Positions 21,734 to 31,607 of a DNA stretch of 64,000 bases are shown piece by piece; the stretch's first letter is position 1; each line of letters opens with the position of its first letter. Under the pieces are notes generated by a model that saw only the letters and a list, made by a program, of their open reading frames with translations, was not told where the DNA came from and did no database searches. The DNA comes from Deinococcus aquaedulcis (lineage in GTDB: Bacteria; Deinococcota; Deinococci; Deinococcales; Deinococcaceae). A program made the translations under genes and the position numbers. The stretch is taken from positions 73,756 to 137,755 of the forward strand of contig NZ_JAHRBL010000009.1 of NCBI RefSeq assembly GCF_019693445.1, given 5' to 3'.

Positions 21734-22935
21734 ATGGCCTTGAGCGGTTTCTGAACCGGGCCACGCGCGGCCTGCCGGCGGGCCGAAGGCGACTAGTCCG
21801 CGAAGAGCTGCGAGGCAACATTCTGGAGCGGACAGCGGAATTGCAGGTGACGGGCCTGCCCAGAGAAGAGGCGCTGCGCCGCGCCCTGCAGGATTTTGGC
21901 GCGCCGGCGCCACTGGCCGCCGGGCTCCGGCGGGTGCACCTGTGGCCCAGGCTGGGGCTGCTGGGCGGGTTGTGCAGCGTGGCGCTGGCGGGCACCCTTC
22001 TGGCCCTGCCACGCCAGACCGCAAGAGAGCTGCCCCTGGTCACGTATCTTCCAGAGTGTCGGCCAAGCAGCACCACCAGCGCCGCCCTCTGTACCCACGC
22101 CCAGGACTTCTGGGTGGGGCTGGGCGGCCTGACGGCCCGCCTGGAGGCGCAGGGGGCGACGGTGGAGACGGTTCAGCGAACGGTGCCGGTCCCTGCAGGG
22201 CTGGAGAGCCCCCTGACCAGCGTTTCTGAAGAGGTCTTGGTGGTGCGCTGGATGGAGGCAACGGGTGAAGCAGGTAGGGTCGAATTTCCCCGCACCAACC
22301 GCGTCCTGGACATCATGATTGAGCAGGCAAACCGCAATGGGCGCCCAGACTTCTGGCCGGGCCCGGTGCTGGAGCGCGGCGGCGAGCGGCTGTTGAGCAG
22401 CGACATCCTCCTCAGCAGTGTCTGGTCCACCTTGAACCAGCCGCTCACCGTGGAACGCCCGTTTGATGGCCCGGTACTGCGGCTGGGCCGCCTCCGGCTG
22501 GAACTGGCGCAACCCGGAGAGGGGGTCAGTGTCCTGCCGATGGTGGAGCAGCGGCTGGGAGCCACGCTCTACGGCCCCACGCAGCTGACCATCTTTGCCG
22601 GCGCCCACCTGATTCCCCGGCCTCATGAATCGCGGGGAAGTGTGCCTAGCTTCGCCCAGCACATTGACGTACAGGGTGTACCCGGCGAGGTGTACGCCGT
22701 GCTGCGCCCGGTGGCTTTCCGGGGGGTGAATGGTCTGGGCATGGACTTGGCGACGGTGGATGACCAGGGACAACTGCCATTCCGTTCCGCCCAACCGCAA
22801 GTGCGCTTCGTGCGGGATCTGAAGGCGCTGGGCGCAAGCGGCGCCGCCAAGCCTGCTGTGGCGCTGCTGCGTCTGGGCCTAGCCGTGCGCATGGGCCGCG
22901 ACGGCTTAGTGGCCTACACCCTGGAAGTCCCTTAA
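21730..22935 (+). CDS. membrane protein with permease-prefix-like N-terminus
   Basis: 401 residues; GTG start overlapping the PadR stop. Residues 1-60 (FLNRATRGLPAGRRRLVREE, then LRGNILERTAELQVTGLP) match the permease prefix domain found beside PadR regulators. One membrane segment follows (LGLLGGLCSVALAGTLLALP, about 74-93). The remaining 300 residues should be outside the membrane, with no known domain. It lacks the ABC permease core that usually follows this prefix. Confidence 0.7.
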   Translation: MNGLERFLNRATRGLPAGRRRLVREELRGNILERTAELQVTGLPREEALRRALQDFGAPAPLAAGLRRVHLWPRLGLLGGLCSVALAGTLLALPRQTARELPLVTYLPECRPSSTTSAALCTHAQDFWVGLGGLTARLEAQGATVETVQRTVPVPAGLESPLTSVSEEVLVVRWMEATGEAGRVEFPRTNRVLDIMIEQANRNGRPDFWPGPVLERGGERLLSSDILLSSVWSTLNQPLTVERPFDGPVLRLGRLRLELAQPGEGVSVLPMVEQRLGATLYGPTQLTIFAGAHLIPRPHESRGSVPSFAQHIDVQGVPGEVYAVLRPVAFRGVNGLGMDLATVDDQGQLPFRSAQPQVRFVRDLKALGASGAAKPAVALLRLGLAVRMGRDGLVAYTLEVP

Positions 22936-22952
22936 AAAGGCAACAGCAAAAA

Positions 22953-22990
22953 AGGCAGGCCGGCGTTCGAACACGCCAGCCTGCCTCTTG
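22953..22990. terminator. terminator between the PadR operon and sucB
   Basis: AGGCAGGCCGGCGT pairs (one mismatch) with ACGCCAGCCTGCCT (22953-22986), followed by CTTGTTG. Convergent genes on both sides. Confidence 0.75.
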
Positions 22991-23040
22991 TTGGTCGAAG
23001 GTGACCTCTCTATCACCCTTCAACCCTCAACCATCACCCC

Positions 23041-24315
<1,275 letters not shown>

Positions 24316-24514
24316 AACGCCTTCTGTTATACCCCCCGGGACCTGTGACTGGGCCGGGAACGGCAACAGAGGCGGGTGCGGCGTCCCTGCGGGCGGGCCG
24401 CGCCCTTTGGCTTAGGGGCCAGTGCGTCATGCGGCGAATTTCGGCAGGCGGGGCGGGCCGCTAGCGTAGAGCCAACCGAGAGGAGCGCCTGACGCCGCCT
24501 CCGGAGGAGTTGCC

Positions 24515-25249
24515 ATGCCCAGACTGAACCAGATTATCGCCGTGGAAAAGGGCGTGAAAAGCCGCTCCTTTGCCGAACTCACCGACGCCCACCAGCAGTT
24601 GCAAAAGCCCACCCTGCTGGGCGGCATTGCCCGCACCTACCGCCCCAAGGACGAGGAAGGCGAGCTGCTGCCCCCCGAATCCACCCGCGTGCAGGTAAAA
24701 GCCGAAGAGGTGGTCCGCCAGACCGCCCAGATTCTGACCGGGCTGTTTGACGTGACCGCCACCAAGGACTGGGCCAACTGCGAGGCAAAAGCCGACGTGG
24801 TGGTGGGCGAGCGCGTGCTCCTGAAACAGGTGCCGGTCAGCTACCTGCTGTTTCTGGAAAAGCAGCTGACCGACCTGAGCACCTTCCTGCGCAAGCTGCC
24901 CGTGCTGGACGCCAGCGAAAGCTGGACCTTTGACCCGGGTGCCGACGCCTACGCCACCGAGCCCGTTCAGACCGTGCGCACCCGCAAGATTCCGCGCAAC
25001 CACGTGAAGGCCGAGGCCACCGACAAGCACCCGGCGCAGGTGGAGGTGTACTACGAGGACGTGACCGTGGGGTACTGGCGCACCGTGAAGTTCAGCGGCG
25101 CCCTGCCCGCCCAGCGCGTGCACGAGTTGCAGACCCGCGTGCAGAAGTTGCAGCAGGCCGTGAAATTTGCCCGCGAGGAAGCGAACAGCTTTGAAGTCAC
25201 CGAGCAGAAGGTGGGCGAGCGGGTGTTTGCGTACCTGCTGGACAGCTAA
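24515..25249 (+). CDS. conserved-looking cytoplasmic protein of unknown function
   Basis: 244 residues with a strong ribosome site (CCGGAGGAG) and no signal peptide. It has a mixed fold with many charged residues: EKGVKSRSFAELTDAHQQLQ, the central DASESWTFDPGADAYATEPV, and a coiled C-terminal segment (LQTRVQKLQQAVKFAREEAN). Similar proteins occur in actinobacteria as far as recalled, but no function is known. It interrupts the sucA-sucB neighbourhood on the opposite strand. Confidence 0.65.
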   Translation: MPRLNQIIAVEKGVKSRSFAELTDAHQQLQKPTLLGGIARTYRPKDEEGELLPPESTRVQVKAEEVVRQTAQILTGLFDVTATKDWANCEAKADVVVGERVLLKQVPVSYLLFLEKQLTDLSTFLRKLPVLDASESWTFDPGADAYATEPVQTVRTRKIPRNHVKAEATDKHPAQVEVYYEDVTVGYWRTVKFSGALPAQRVHELQTRVQKLQQAVKFAREEANSFEVTEQKVGERVFAYLLDS

Positions 25250-25266
25250 GCGCCGCCTATGAATGA

Positions 25267-25296
25267 CCGGAGCCCCGACCACAGGGCTCCGGTTTC
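25267..25296 (+). terminator. terminator of the 244-aa gene
   Basis: 9-bp stem CCGGAGCCC (25267-25275) / GGGCTCCGG (25284-25292) followed by TTTCTG. Confidence 0.85.
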
Positions 25297-25345
25297 TGCT
25301 GTGGCCTACGCCACCCGGCGCATGTGGGCGGTTGGCCCCGCGCCC

Positions 25346-25351
25346 TATCCT
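25346..25351 (+). promoter_or_regulatory. -10 box of tRNA-like RNA A
   Basis: TATCCT sits exactly 7 nt before G25359, the first base of the outer stem of RNA A. Confidence 0.55.
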
Positions 25352-25358
25352 GAGCCCT

Positions 25359-25509
25359 GGAGTACCAAGCTGAGGCTCAGCCTCAAGCTGACAGGAAGAC
25401 CGCGTTTCAGTGCAGGTTCGAGTCCTGCGCCCGCCATCACTGCGGCGGGGTAGCCCAAACCGGTAGAGGCGGCGCGGCCTTCCGAAACACAAGCTCAAGC
25501 TTCCACTCC
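25359..25509 (+). ncRNA. Y RNA/YrlA-like RNA A with circularly permuted tRNA domain
   Basis: About 151 nt. The outer stem is GGAGT (25359-25363) / ACTCC (25505-25509), with AAGCT/AGCTT helices and internal loops. An inner stem GGAAG-A-CCGCG (25394-25404) pairs with CGCGG-C-CTTCC (25473-25483) and leads into a tRNA-like core in permuted order. The core order is T arm GCAGG-TTCGAGT-CCTGC (25412-25428), an acceptor-like hairpin GCCCGCC/GGCGGGG with an 8-nt loop, linker TA, then a D arm with GCC/GGC stem and the GG loop pair (25453-25470). The anticodon-stem position opens into the long stem. This is the layout of bacterial Y RNAs that bind Rsr/Ro60. Family call is inference. Confidence 0.65.
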
Positions 25510-25522
25510 AAGCTGAGCATTC

Positions 25523-25685
25523 GCCGCTGAGGGTCCAATCAAGGGCGGCCGGTCGGACAAGCCGAGGTCAGGGGTTCAAAACCCCTTCGCTCCTCCACCC
25601 ACGGAGCGGTAGCTCAGCCGGGAGAGCACGGCTGCTGAGCATGAACCGGACGCTTAAACGCCGTGGACCCGTGCAATTCAGCGGC
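25523..25685 (+). ncRNA. Y RNA/YrlA-like RNA B with circularly permuted tRNA domain
   Basis: About 163 nt. Outer stem GCCGCTGA (25523-25530) / TCAGCGGC (25678-25685), then GGGTCC/GGACCC and further helices with internal loops. The permuted tRNA-like core (25560-25633) is textbook: AGCCG (anticodon 3' strand), variable AGGTC, T arm AGGGG-TTCAAAA-CCCCT, acceptor TCGCTCC, loop TCCACCCAC, acceptor GGAGCGG, linker TA, D arm GCTC-AGCCGGGA-GAGC, A, then CGGCT (anticodon 5' strand). The acceptor is 7 bp with one G-T, and TCCA follows its 3' strand. It starts 13 nt after RNA A, so the two may share a transcript. Confidence 0.68.
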
Positions 25686-25745
25686 ACCCCAGGGGCGGAG
25701 GACCGGACATGTCCTTCGCTCCACCTCTTTGATGGGCAGATAGAG

Positions 25746-25777
25746 AAAGCCCCCGGGGATGTCCCCAGGGGCTTTTC
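25746..25777 (-). terminator. sucA terminator
   Basis: On the minus strand AAGCCCCTGGGGAC pairs with the complement ending GGGGGCTT, then TCTC; 10 bp past the sucA stop. Confidence 0.75.
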
Positions 25778-25786
25778 AAGTGAACT

Positions 25787-28633
25787 TTACCCGTCCTGCT
25801 GCGCCGTCTGGGCCAGTTCCTTCTGGTCCTGCACGACCTCGCGGCTGATCTTTTCGCCCAGGGCGTCAGCAATCACCTTGGCCTGTTCCTTGGCGTGCAC
25901 GCTAGCATACCCGGCGGCGGTGCTGGCGGCACGTGGGCGGGTGGCGCTCTTCAGGGTCTGACCGGGGGCCAGGATCTTTTCCAGGTCCTCCCAGATCATC
26001 AGCCATGCGCCCTGGTTCTCGGGTTCTTCCTGGGCCCACACGACCTGCGCGCCGGGGTGCCCCGCCAGTTCCTCGGCCAGCGCCTGCCCCGGGAAGGGGT
26101 AGAGCTGTTCCAGGCGAATCAGGGCGGTGCCAGCGTAGCCATCCTTGTCGGCGTCGCGCGCTTCCACCAGCTCCCAGTGCAGCTTGCCAGAGCTGATCAC
26201 CACGCGCCGGGCCTGTTGCACGGTGTCGTCGCCAATCACTTCGCAGAAGCGGCCCTCGGCCAGCTCTGAGAGCGGGCTCATGGCCTGCTTGTTGCGCAGC
26301 AGGCTCTTGGGGGTCATCACAATCAGGGGCTTGCGGTAGGGGCGCAGCACCTGACGCCTCAGGAGGTGGAAGATCTGCGCGGCGCTTGAGGGCACCACCA
26401 CCTGCATGTTCTTCTGGGCGCACAGCTGCAAGTAGCGCTCCAGGCGGGCGCTGGAGTGCTCGGGGCCCGCGCCCTCATAGCCGTGGGGCAGCAGCAGCGT
26501 CAGGCCGCTGAGGCGCTGCCACTTGCTTTCCCCCGCACTCAGGAACTGGTCAATGACCGCCTGCGCGCCGTTGGCAAAGTCCCCGAACTGCGCTTCCCAG
26601 GCGATCAGCGCCTTGGGTTCAGAGGTAGAGTAGCCGTATTCAAAGGCCATCACGGCTTCTTCGGACAGGGTGGAATCCACCACTTCCACGCGGCCCTGCT
26701 CCGGGCGCAGGTGGGCCAGGGCCATGTATTCCTCGTTCATGGGGTCCTGGGCGTTCTGGTCGTGCAGGACGGCGTGGCGGTGCACAAAGGTGCCGCGCCC
26801 CGAGTCCTGGCCCACCAGCCGCACGCCGTAGCCCTCGTCCAGCAGGGTCGCGTAGGCCAGCATCTCGCCCATGCCCCAGTCCAGGGGCTGTTCGCCGCGC
26901 GCCATCGCCTGCCGGGGCTTGATCACCGTGCGCTCAATGGTGCGGTGCACCTTGAAGCCTTCGGGGACCTCGGTCAGCTTCAGGCCCAGGTCGGTCAGCT
27001 TGGCCTGGGGCACGCTGGTGGGCACCTCGTCGCGCCAGTGGGTGCCGGTGTACTCGCTCCAGTCCACGGCCAGCTTGCTCTGGGCCGCGTTCTCCATCTC
27101 TTCGACCACGGCTTCGCCCGCGTCCAGCTGGTCGCGGAAGCGCTCGACCAGGCGCTCGCCCTCGCCGGCGTCCAGCACGCCCGCGCCCTCCAGCGCCTTG
27201 GCGTACAGGGCCCGGGTGCCAGGGTGACCGTCAATCTCGCGGTACATGATCGGCTGGGTCATGCGCGGCTCGTCGCCCTCGTTGTGGCCGTTGCGGCGGA
27301 AGCAGATCAGGTCAATGAAGACGTCCTTGCCAAATTCCTGGCGGTAGGCCAGCGCGAGGTCGCCGCAGAAGGCCACCGCTTCAGGGTCGTCGCCGTTCAC
27401 GTGCAGCACAGGCGCGTTGGCAATCTTGGCCACGTCGGTGCAGTAGCGGCTCGAACGGGTGTCGCGCGGGTCCGAGATGGTAAAGCCCACCTGGTTGTTG
27501 ATGACAATGCGCACTGCCCCGCCCGTCGAAAAGCCGCGAAGCCGCGAGAGGTTCAGCGTTTCCATGACCACGCCCTGCCCGCTGACGGCCGCGTCGCCGT
27601 GCACGGTGATGGGCAGCACGCTGCGCCGTTCCACGTCCCCCCGGCGGTCCTGGCGCGCGCGCACCGAGCCGTGCACCACCGGCGAGACGATTTCCAGGTG
27701 GCTGGGGTTAAAGGCCAGCGCAAGGTGCATGGGGCCGCCGGGCGTGCGCACGTCACTGGAATAGCCCATGTGGTACTTCACGTCGCCCGCCACATCGGGG
27801 TTGTCGCTGAGCTTCTTCTTGCCGTCGAACTCGTCGAACAGCACGGAGCTGGGCTTGCCGAAGATGTTCACCAGCGTGTTCAGGCGGCCACGGTGGGCCA
27901 TGCCCATTACAACTTCCTTCACGCCGGCCTTCCCGGCCTGCTGAATAATGCGGTCCAGCAGCGGAATAAAGCTCTCGCCGCCTTCCAGGCCGAAGCGCTT
28001 GACGCCGGGGTACTTGTTTTTCAGGTACAGTTCTAGCCCTTCGGCAGCTGTGAGCTTCTGCATCAGGCGGCGGCGTTCCTCGCGGCTGTACTGCCCCCGG
28101 CCGCGCCCAGCCTCAATGCGCTCCTGGAACCACGCGCGCTCGGTGGCGGGCAGGTAGTTGAATTCAAAGCCAATGGCGCCGCAGTAGGTGTCTTGCAGCT
28201 GGGTGATCACGTCGCGCAGGGGGCCGGTGAACACGCCGTCCTGCACCGGCTCGTTCAGGTCGGCGGCCGACAGGCCGTAGTACTCGGGGGTCAGTTCGGG
28301 CACGGTGGGAATGCCGCGCATCTTGAGCGGGTTGGTGCGCGCGCTGATGTGGCCGTACACGCGGTAGGCGGTGATCAGGGCGCCCGCCGCCTGCTGCGCC
28401 CCGCTGACGCCCTGGGGCACCGGCAGCACGGTCTGGCCCCGGCGCTGGGTGCCCAGCTGGTAGAACGCCTGCTGAATGGCGGAATGCGCGGTGTCGGGCG
28501 CGCCGGCGCGCACCTCGTCGAAGTAGGCCCGCCACTGCGGGTCCACACTGTTCGGGTCAGCCAGGTAGGCCTCGTACAGCCCCTCAATAAAGGCCGCGTT
28601 GCCCCCGGACATGATCGTCTGCGACTGCGTCAT
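25787..28633 (-). CDS. sucA: 2-oxoglutarate dehydrogenase E1
   Basis: 948 residues, normal length. Thiamine-diphosphate-dependent decarboxylation of 2-oxoglutarate. The N-terminus AFIEGLYEAYLADPNSVDPQ is the E1o signature; TAAEGLELYLKNKYPGVKRF, GMAHRGRLNTLVNIFGKP and the ThDP-binding GDAAVSGQGVVMETLNLSRL are present. The C-terminal transketolase part has RGTFVHRHAVLHDQ and GYEGAGPEHSSARLER. On the minus strand TATGCT lies 8 nt before the start. Partner sucB is downstream but not adjacent. Confidence 0.97.
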   Translation of the reverse strand: MTQSQTIMSGGNAAFIEGLYEAYLADPNSVDPQWRAYFDEVRAGAPDTAHSAIQQAFYQLGTQRRGQTVLPVPQGVSGAQQAAGALITAYRVYGHISARTNPLKMRGIPTVPELTPEYYGLSAADLNEPVQDGVFTGPLRDVITQLQDTYCGAIGFEFNYLPATERAWFQERIEAGRGRGQYSREERRRLMQKLTAAEGLELYLKNKYPGVKRFGLEGGESFIPLLDRIIQQAGKAGVKEVVMGMAHRGRLNTLVNIFGKPSSVLFDEFDGKKKLSDNPDVAGDVKYHMGYSSDVRTPGGPMHLALAFNPSHLEIVSPVVHGSVRARQDRRGDVERRSVLPITVHGDAAVSGQGVVMETLNLSRLRGFSTGGAVRIVINNQVGFTISDPRDTRSSRYCTDVAKIANAPVLHVNGDDPEAVAFCGDLALAYRQEFGKDVFIDLICFRRNGHNEGDEPRMTQPIMYREIDGHPGTRALYAKALEGAGVLDAGEGERLVERFRDQLDAGEAVVEEMENAAQSKLAVDWSEYTGTHWRDEVPTSVPQAKLTDLGLKLTEVPEGFKVHRTIERTVIKPRQAMARGEQPLDWGMGEMLAYATLLDEGYGVRLVGQDSGRGTFVHRHAVLHDQNAQDPMNEEYMALAHLRPEQGRVEVVDSTLSEEAVMAFEYGYSTSEPKALIAWEAQFGDFANGAQAVIDQFLSAGESKWQRLSGLTLLLPHGYEGAGPEHSSARLERYLQLCAQKNMQVVVPSSAAQIFHLLRRQVLRPYRKPLIVMTPKSLLRNKQAMSPLSELAEGRFCEVIGDDTVQQARRVVISSGKLHWELVEARDADKDGYAGTALIRLEQLYPFPGQALAEELAGHPGAQVVWAQEEPENQGAWLMIWEDLEKILAPGQTLKSATRPRAASTAAGYASVHAKEQAKVIADALGEKISREVVQDQKELAQTAQQDG

Positions 28634-28773
28634 AACGCCTCAGCATACCGCTGGCCGCAGCGGCAAATGGCACCCTGGCGCCCCTGCTTTGTCTCTGGGC
28701 GCGTAACCCCATTCGCCGGGGCTGGACAGAGGTCTGCGGCCCGCCCTGCCCCCAGACGCGGCACCATAGGCCC

Positions 28774-29649
28774 ATGCCGCACCCCGCCTTGCACAGCGCC
28801 CATCCCGAGTTCCTGACCCTTTTCCCTGAAGGTGCCGCCCCCGAACGGCTGGGCGAGGGGTTTACCTGGACCGAGGGGCCCGTGTATGTCCCGGCGCGCC
28901 GGGCCGTGATCTTCAGCGACGTGCGCCAGAACCGAACCTGGGCCTACACGGACGGCGGCGAGCTGCGCGAGGAACTGAACCCCAGCGGCCACCAGAACGG
29001 CCACTGCCTGGACGCCCAGGGGCGCCTGATCGCCTGCTCGCACGGCCAGCGCGCGCTGCTGCGCCAGGAAGAAGACGGCACCTGGACCACCCTGGCTGAC
29101 CGCTTTGAGGGCCACAGATTCAATTCCCCCAACGACGTGGCCCTGCACCCCGACGGCAGCCTGTGGTTCTCGGACCCCACCTACGGCCTGGACAAGCCCG
29201 AGGAAGGCGGCACCGGCGCGCCGATGGAACTGCCGGGCCGCTGGGTGTTTCGCCTGGGCCCGGACGGCGAACTGACCGCCCCCATCCGTGACCGCCAGAA
29301 GCCCAACGGCCTCGTGTTTGCTGGCGCCCGCACGCTCCTGCTGGCCGACACAGGCGACGGCGTCACCTACCGCTACGAGGTGGACCCAGATGGCCGCGCC
29401 ACCTGTGCGGGCGAGCACTTCCGCGTGGCGCCCGGCAAGACCGACGGCCTGCGGGTGGACCGGGCCGGGCGCATCTGGAGCAGCGCCGGAGACGGGGTGC
29501 ATGTGCTGAGCGCGGACGGCCAGGAGCTGGGCCGCATCCTCTTTCCCCAGACGGTCAGCAACCTGTGCTTCGGCGGGCCGGAGGGCACCACGCTGTACGT
29601 GACGGCCAGCACAGAATTCTGGCGCGTGCCCACCCGGGTGCGCGGCTGA
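28774..29649 (+). CDS. SMP-30/gluconolactonase-like lactonase
   Basis: 291 residues, six-bladed propeller. Metal-site residues appear in FTWTEGPVYVP (Glu), FNSPNDVALHPDGSLWFSDP (Asn and Asp) and PGKTDGLRVDRAG (Asp). NPSGHQNGHCLD is the family loop. Hydrolyses a sugar or related lactone. Single gene, divergent from sucA. Confidence 0.9.
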   Translation: MPHPALHSAHPEFLTLFPEGAAPERLGEGFTWTEGPVYVPARRAVIFSDVRQNRTWAYTDGGELREELNPSGHQNGHCLDAQGRLIACSHGQRALLRQEEDGTWTTLADRFEGHRFNSPNDVALHPDGSLWFSDPTYGLDKPEEGGTGAPMELPGRWVFRLGPDGELTAPIRDRQKPNGLVFAGARTLLLADTGDGVTYRYEVDPDGRATCAGEHFRVAPGKTDGLRVDRAGRIWSSAGDGVHVLSADGQELGRILFPQTVSNLCFGGPEGTTLYVTASTEFWRVPTRVRG

Positions 29650-29718
29650 GGGCCTGGCGGGCCACAGCCCCAAGAACGCCTGAAGGCCGCGCCGGGGGCC
29701 GGCTGCCTACACTGGGGC

Positions 29719-29976
29719 ATGTACCTGCTGTCGCGCGTGGCCCTGCTGCTTGGCGTCATTCTGCTCATCGCTGCGGCGGTGCTGCTGGGCAAGGATGTCA
29801 TTGACATCAACCAGTTGCACGCCGTGGCCAACGCCAACCGCAGCACCAACTTTCCCAGCCCGCTGAACAATGTGCTGATCACCGTGGGGCTGGCGGCGGC
29901 CGGCGGCCTTCTGGCCGGGCTGGGCCTGCGCCGACCCGAACGGCCGCGCCCCGACACTGAGGCGGGGCGCCCCTAA
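29719..29976 (+). CDS. two-TM small membrane protein
   Basis: 85 residues with hydrophobic segments at 6-24 (RVALLLGVILLIAAAVLLG) and about 50-68 (NVLITVGLAAAGGLLAGLGL), linked by an Asn-rich loop. The tail is Arg/Pro-rich. No family recognised. TACACT followed by GGGGC precedes the ATG (leaderless). Confidence 0.6.
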   Translation: MYLLSRVALLLGVILLIAAAVLLGKDVIDINQLHAVANANRSTNFPSPLNNVLITVGLAAAGGLLAGLGLRRPERPRPDTEAGRP

Positions 29977-30361
29977 CACCTGCGCTGCCGTTGAGCGGCC
30001 TGAGAACGCCCCCGCGTGCCCTGGATGCGTCCTGGGCCCACGCGGGGGTCAACTGTTGGTGGAGAGCGAGGCTGACGTGCCCCGCGAATTTCTGCGGGCA
30101 AATCCGGGCAGATGTTCGCTGTGCGCTGCGGGCATACCCAGAAAAGGCGCCGGTGCGCTCTCCAGGCAAGGGCCTTCGGTGCGGCGGCCCAGCCAGCCCT
30201 TGCCGCCATCCCCAGCCGCTGCGCAGATGAGGCGGTCCTTGAGGGCTTCTTCAACCGTGTGGTGTAACACAGAAAAACCAACGTCACTTAAAAGACAGCC
30301 GGGCGCCGGCCTCCTACCATCGGTGGACATCCCAAGCAGTGCCCTTTCCAGGAGGCCGATC
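29977..30361. other. intergenic region
   Basis: Holds a terminator hairpin CCCCCGCGTG (30009-30018) / CACGCGGGGG (30039-30048) for the upstream gene, and a TACCAT box near 30315 that may be the -10 of the VTICH-repeat gene. A possible 73-aa minus-strand frame (30049-30270, GTG start, VEEALKDRLICAAAGDGG) has no visible ribosome site or promoter and is not called. Confidence 0.5.
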
Positions 30362-31537
30362 ATGAACGGTAAACGTGCCCTTTCTCTTGCCCTGTTGTTG
30401 CTGACCCCCGCCCTTGCTGGCGGCGGTGGTCCGGCGGTGTCGCGCCCGGCAGGCACCACCATCAATCCCTTCGGTGCGGCGGTGCCCGTGACCCCGGTCA
30501 CGCTGGCCGATCTGCAGCGGGGCGGCGGCGTCCTGACCCTGGTCACCGGGCGCAACGTGGTGGCCGCCACCGTGCGCGGCCCCACGGTCCTGCTGGCCGC
30601 TGGCAGTGCGCCCGCCACGGCCGTGGTGGTCACGCGCGGCACGGGGGCGCAGCGCTACGAACTGCAGACGCCAGTGGCCCCCGGCACCCCCGTGGCCGTG
30701 GGCAGCGTGCGCCTGCTGCCAGTGGCGCCGGTGACCCTGCTGCCCGGCCAGTTGCCTGCCCCCGCGCCTGTGGTGACCCCCACCCCCGTCACCGCCCCAG
30801 CGGCGGGCAGCACCACGCCCCCAGCCGCCACCCCGCCCGCAGGCGGCGCCACCAGTGGCCGCGTGACCATCTGCCACCGCACCGGCAGCGCCACGAACCC
30901 CTACACCCTGCTGACCGTGAGCGCCAGTGCGCTGGCGGCCCACCGCAACCACGGCGACATTATCCCCGCGCCCGCAGGCGGCTGCCCGGTTACCGTGAGT
31001 GCCCCCGGCACCACGCCGCCCTCTCCCACGCCGCCGTCCCCCACCCCACCCAGCCCCACGCCGCCCAATCCGGCGCCGCCCGCCCCCACCCCCCCGGCAC
31101 CCCCTGAAGGCGGTTCGGATAACGACAAGGTGACCATCTGCCACGCCACCGGCAGCGAGACCAACCCCTACAACCTGATCACGGTCAGCCGCAACGCCCT
31201 GAGCGCCCACGAGGGCCACGGCGACATCATTCCCGCGCCGCCCGAAGGCTGCCCCACCACGGCGGACGGCGCGGCCCCCAGCCCGACCCCGCCCAGCCCC
31301 ACGCCGCCCAACCCGGCGCCCCCCAGCCCCACCCCGCCTGGAGGCGGCTCGGACAATGACAAGGTGACGATCTGCCACGCCACGGGCAGCGCCAACAACC
31401 CCTACAACCTGATCACGATCAGCCGCAACGCCCTCAGCGCCCATGAGGGCCACGGCGACATCATCCCCGCGCCGCCCGAGGGCTGCCCCACCACGCCCCC
31501 CCCCGGCAACGGGAATGGCAACGGCAACGGAAAGTAA
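30362..31537 (+). CDS. exported protein with three VTICH repeats on proline-rich linkers
   Basis: 391 residues; start at MNGKRALSLALLLLTPALAG behind AGGAGG (30350). Signal peptide, then about 120 residues without known domain. Three copies of a ~43-residue unit begin at about residues 168, 257 and 335, with motif VTICHxTGSxxNPYxL, TVSxxALxAHxxHGDIIP and a closing Cys-Pro. The units are joined by PSPTPP/NPAPP linkers, and the C-terminus is GNGNGNGNGK. The Cys and His spacing suggests metal or covalent binding. Comparable VTICHxPPG domains occur in many surface proteins of unknown role. Confidence 0.75.
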   Translation: MNGKRALSLALLLLTPALAGGGGPAVSRPAGTTINPFGAAVPVTPVTLADLQRGGGVLTLVTGRNVVAATVRGPTVLLAAGSAPATAVVVTRGTGAQRYELQTPVAPGTPVAVGSVRLLPVAPVTLLPGQLPAPAPVVTPTPVTAPAAGSTTPPAATPPAGGATSGRVTICHRTGSATNPYTLLTVSASALAAHRNHGDIIPAPAGGCPVTVSAPGTTPPSPTPPSPTPPSPTPPNPAPPAPTPPAPPEGGSDNDKVTICHATGSETNPYNLITVSRNALSAHEGHGDIIPAPPEGCPTTADGAAPSPTPPSPTPPNPAPPSPTPPGGGSDNDKVTICHATGSANNPYNLITISRNALSAHEGHGDIIPAPPEGCPTTPPPGNGNGNGNGK

Positions 31538-31557
31538 TCACCAGGACAGGAGAAGAG

Positions 31558-31594
31558 GGGAGGCCGGTGCAGCGAATGCACCGGCCTCCTTTTG
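31558..31594 (+). terminator. terminator of the VTICH-repeat gene
   Basis: GGAGGCCGGTGCA / TGCACCGGCCTCC with a 4-nt loop, followed by TTTTG. Confidence 0.9.
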
Positions 31595-31607
31595 TGGTCC
31601 CCGCTCT

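Noticed and set aside
25346..25700. Ordinary tRNA genes or tmRNA
   Set aside because: tRNA arms are present but in permuted order with no closable anticodon loop, and no tmRNA-type ends or tag-coding region are visible.
26456..28036. 526-codon + strand frame opposite sucA
   Set aside because: Antisense shadow; no start site or family motifs.
30049..30270. 73-aa minus-strand frame (GTG start)
   Set aside because: Partly plausible composition but no ribosome site, no promoter and it overlaps the terminator region; kept only as a note.
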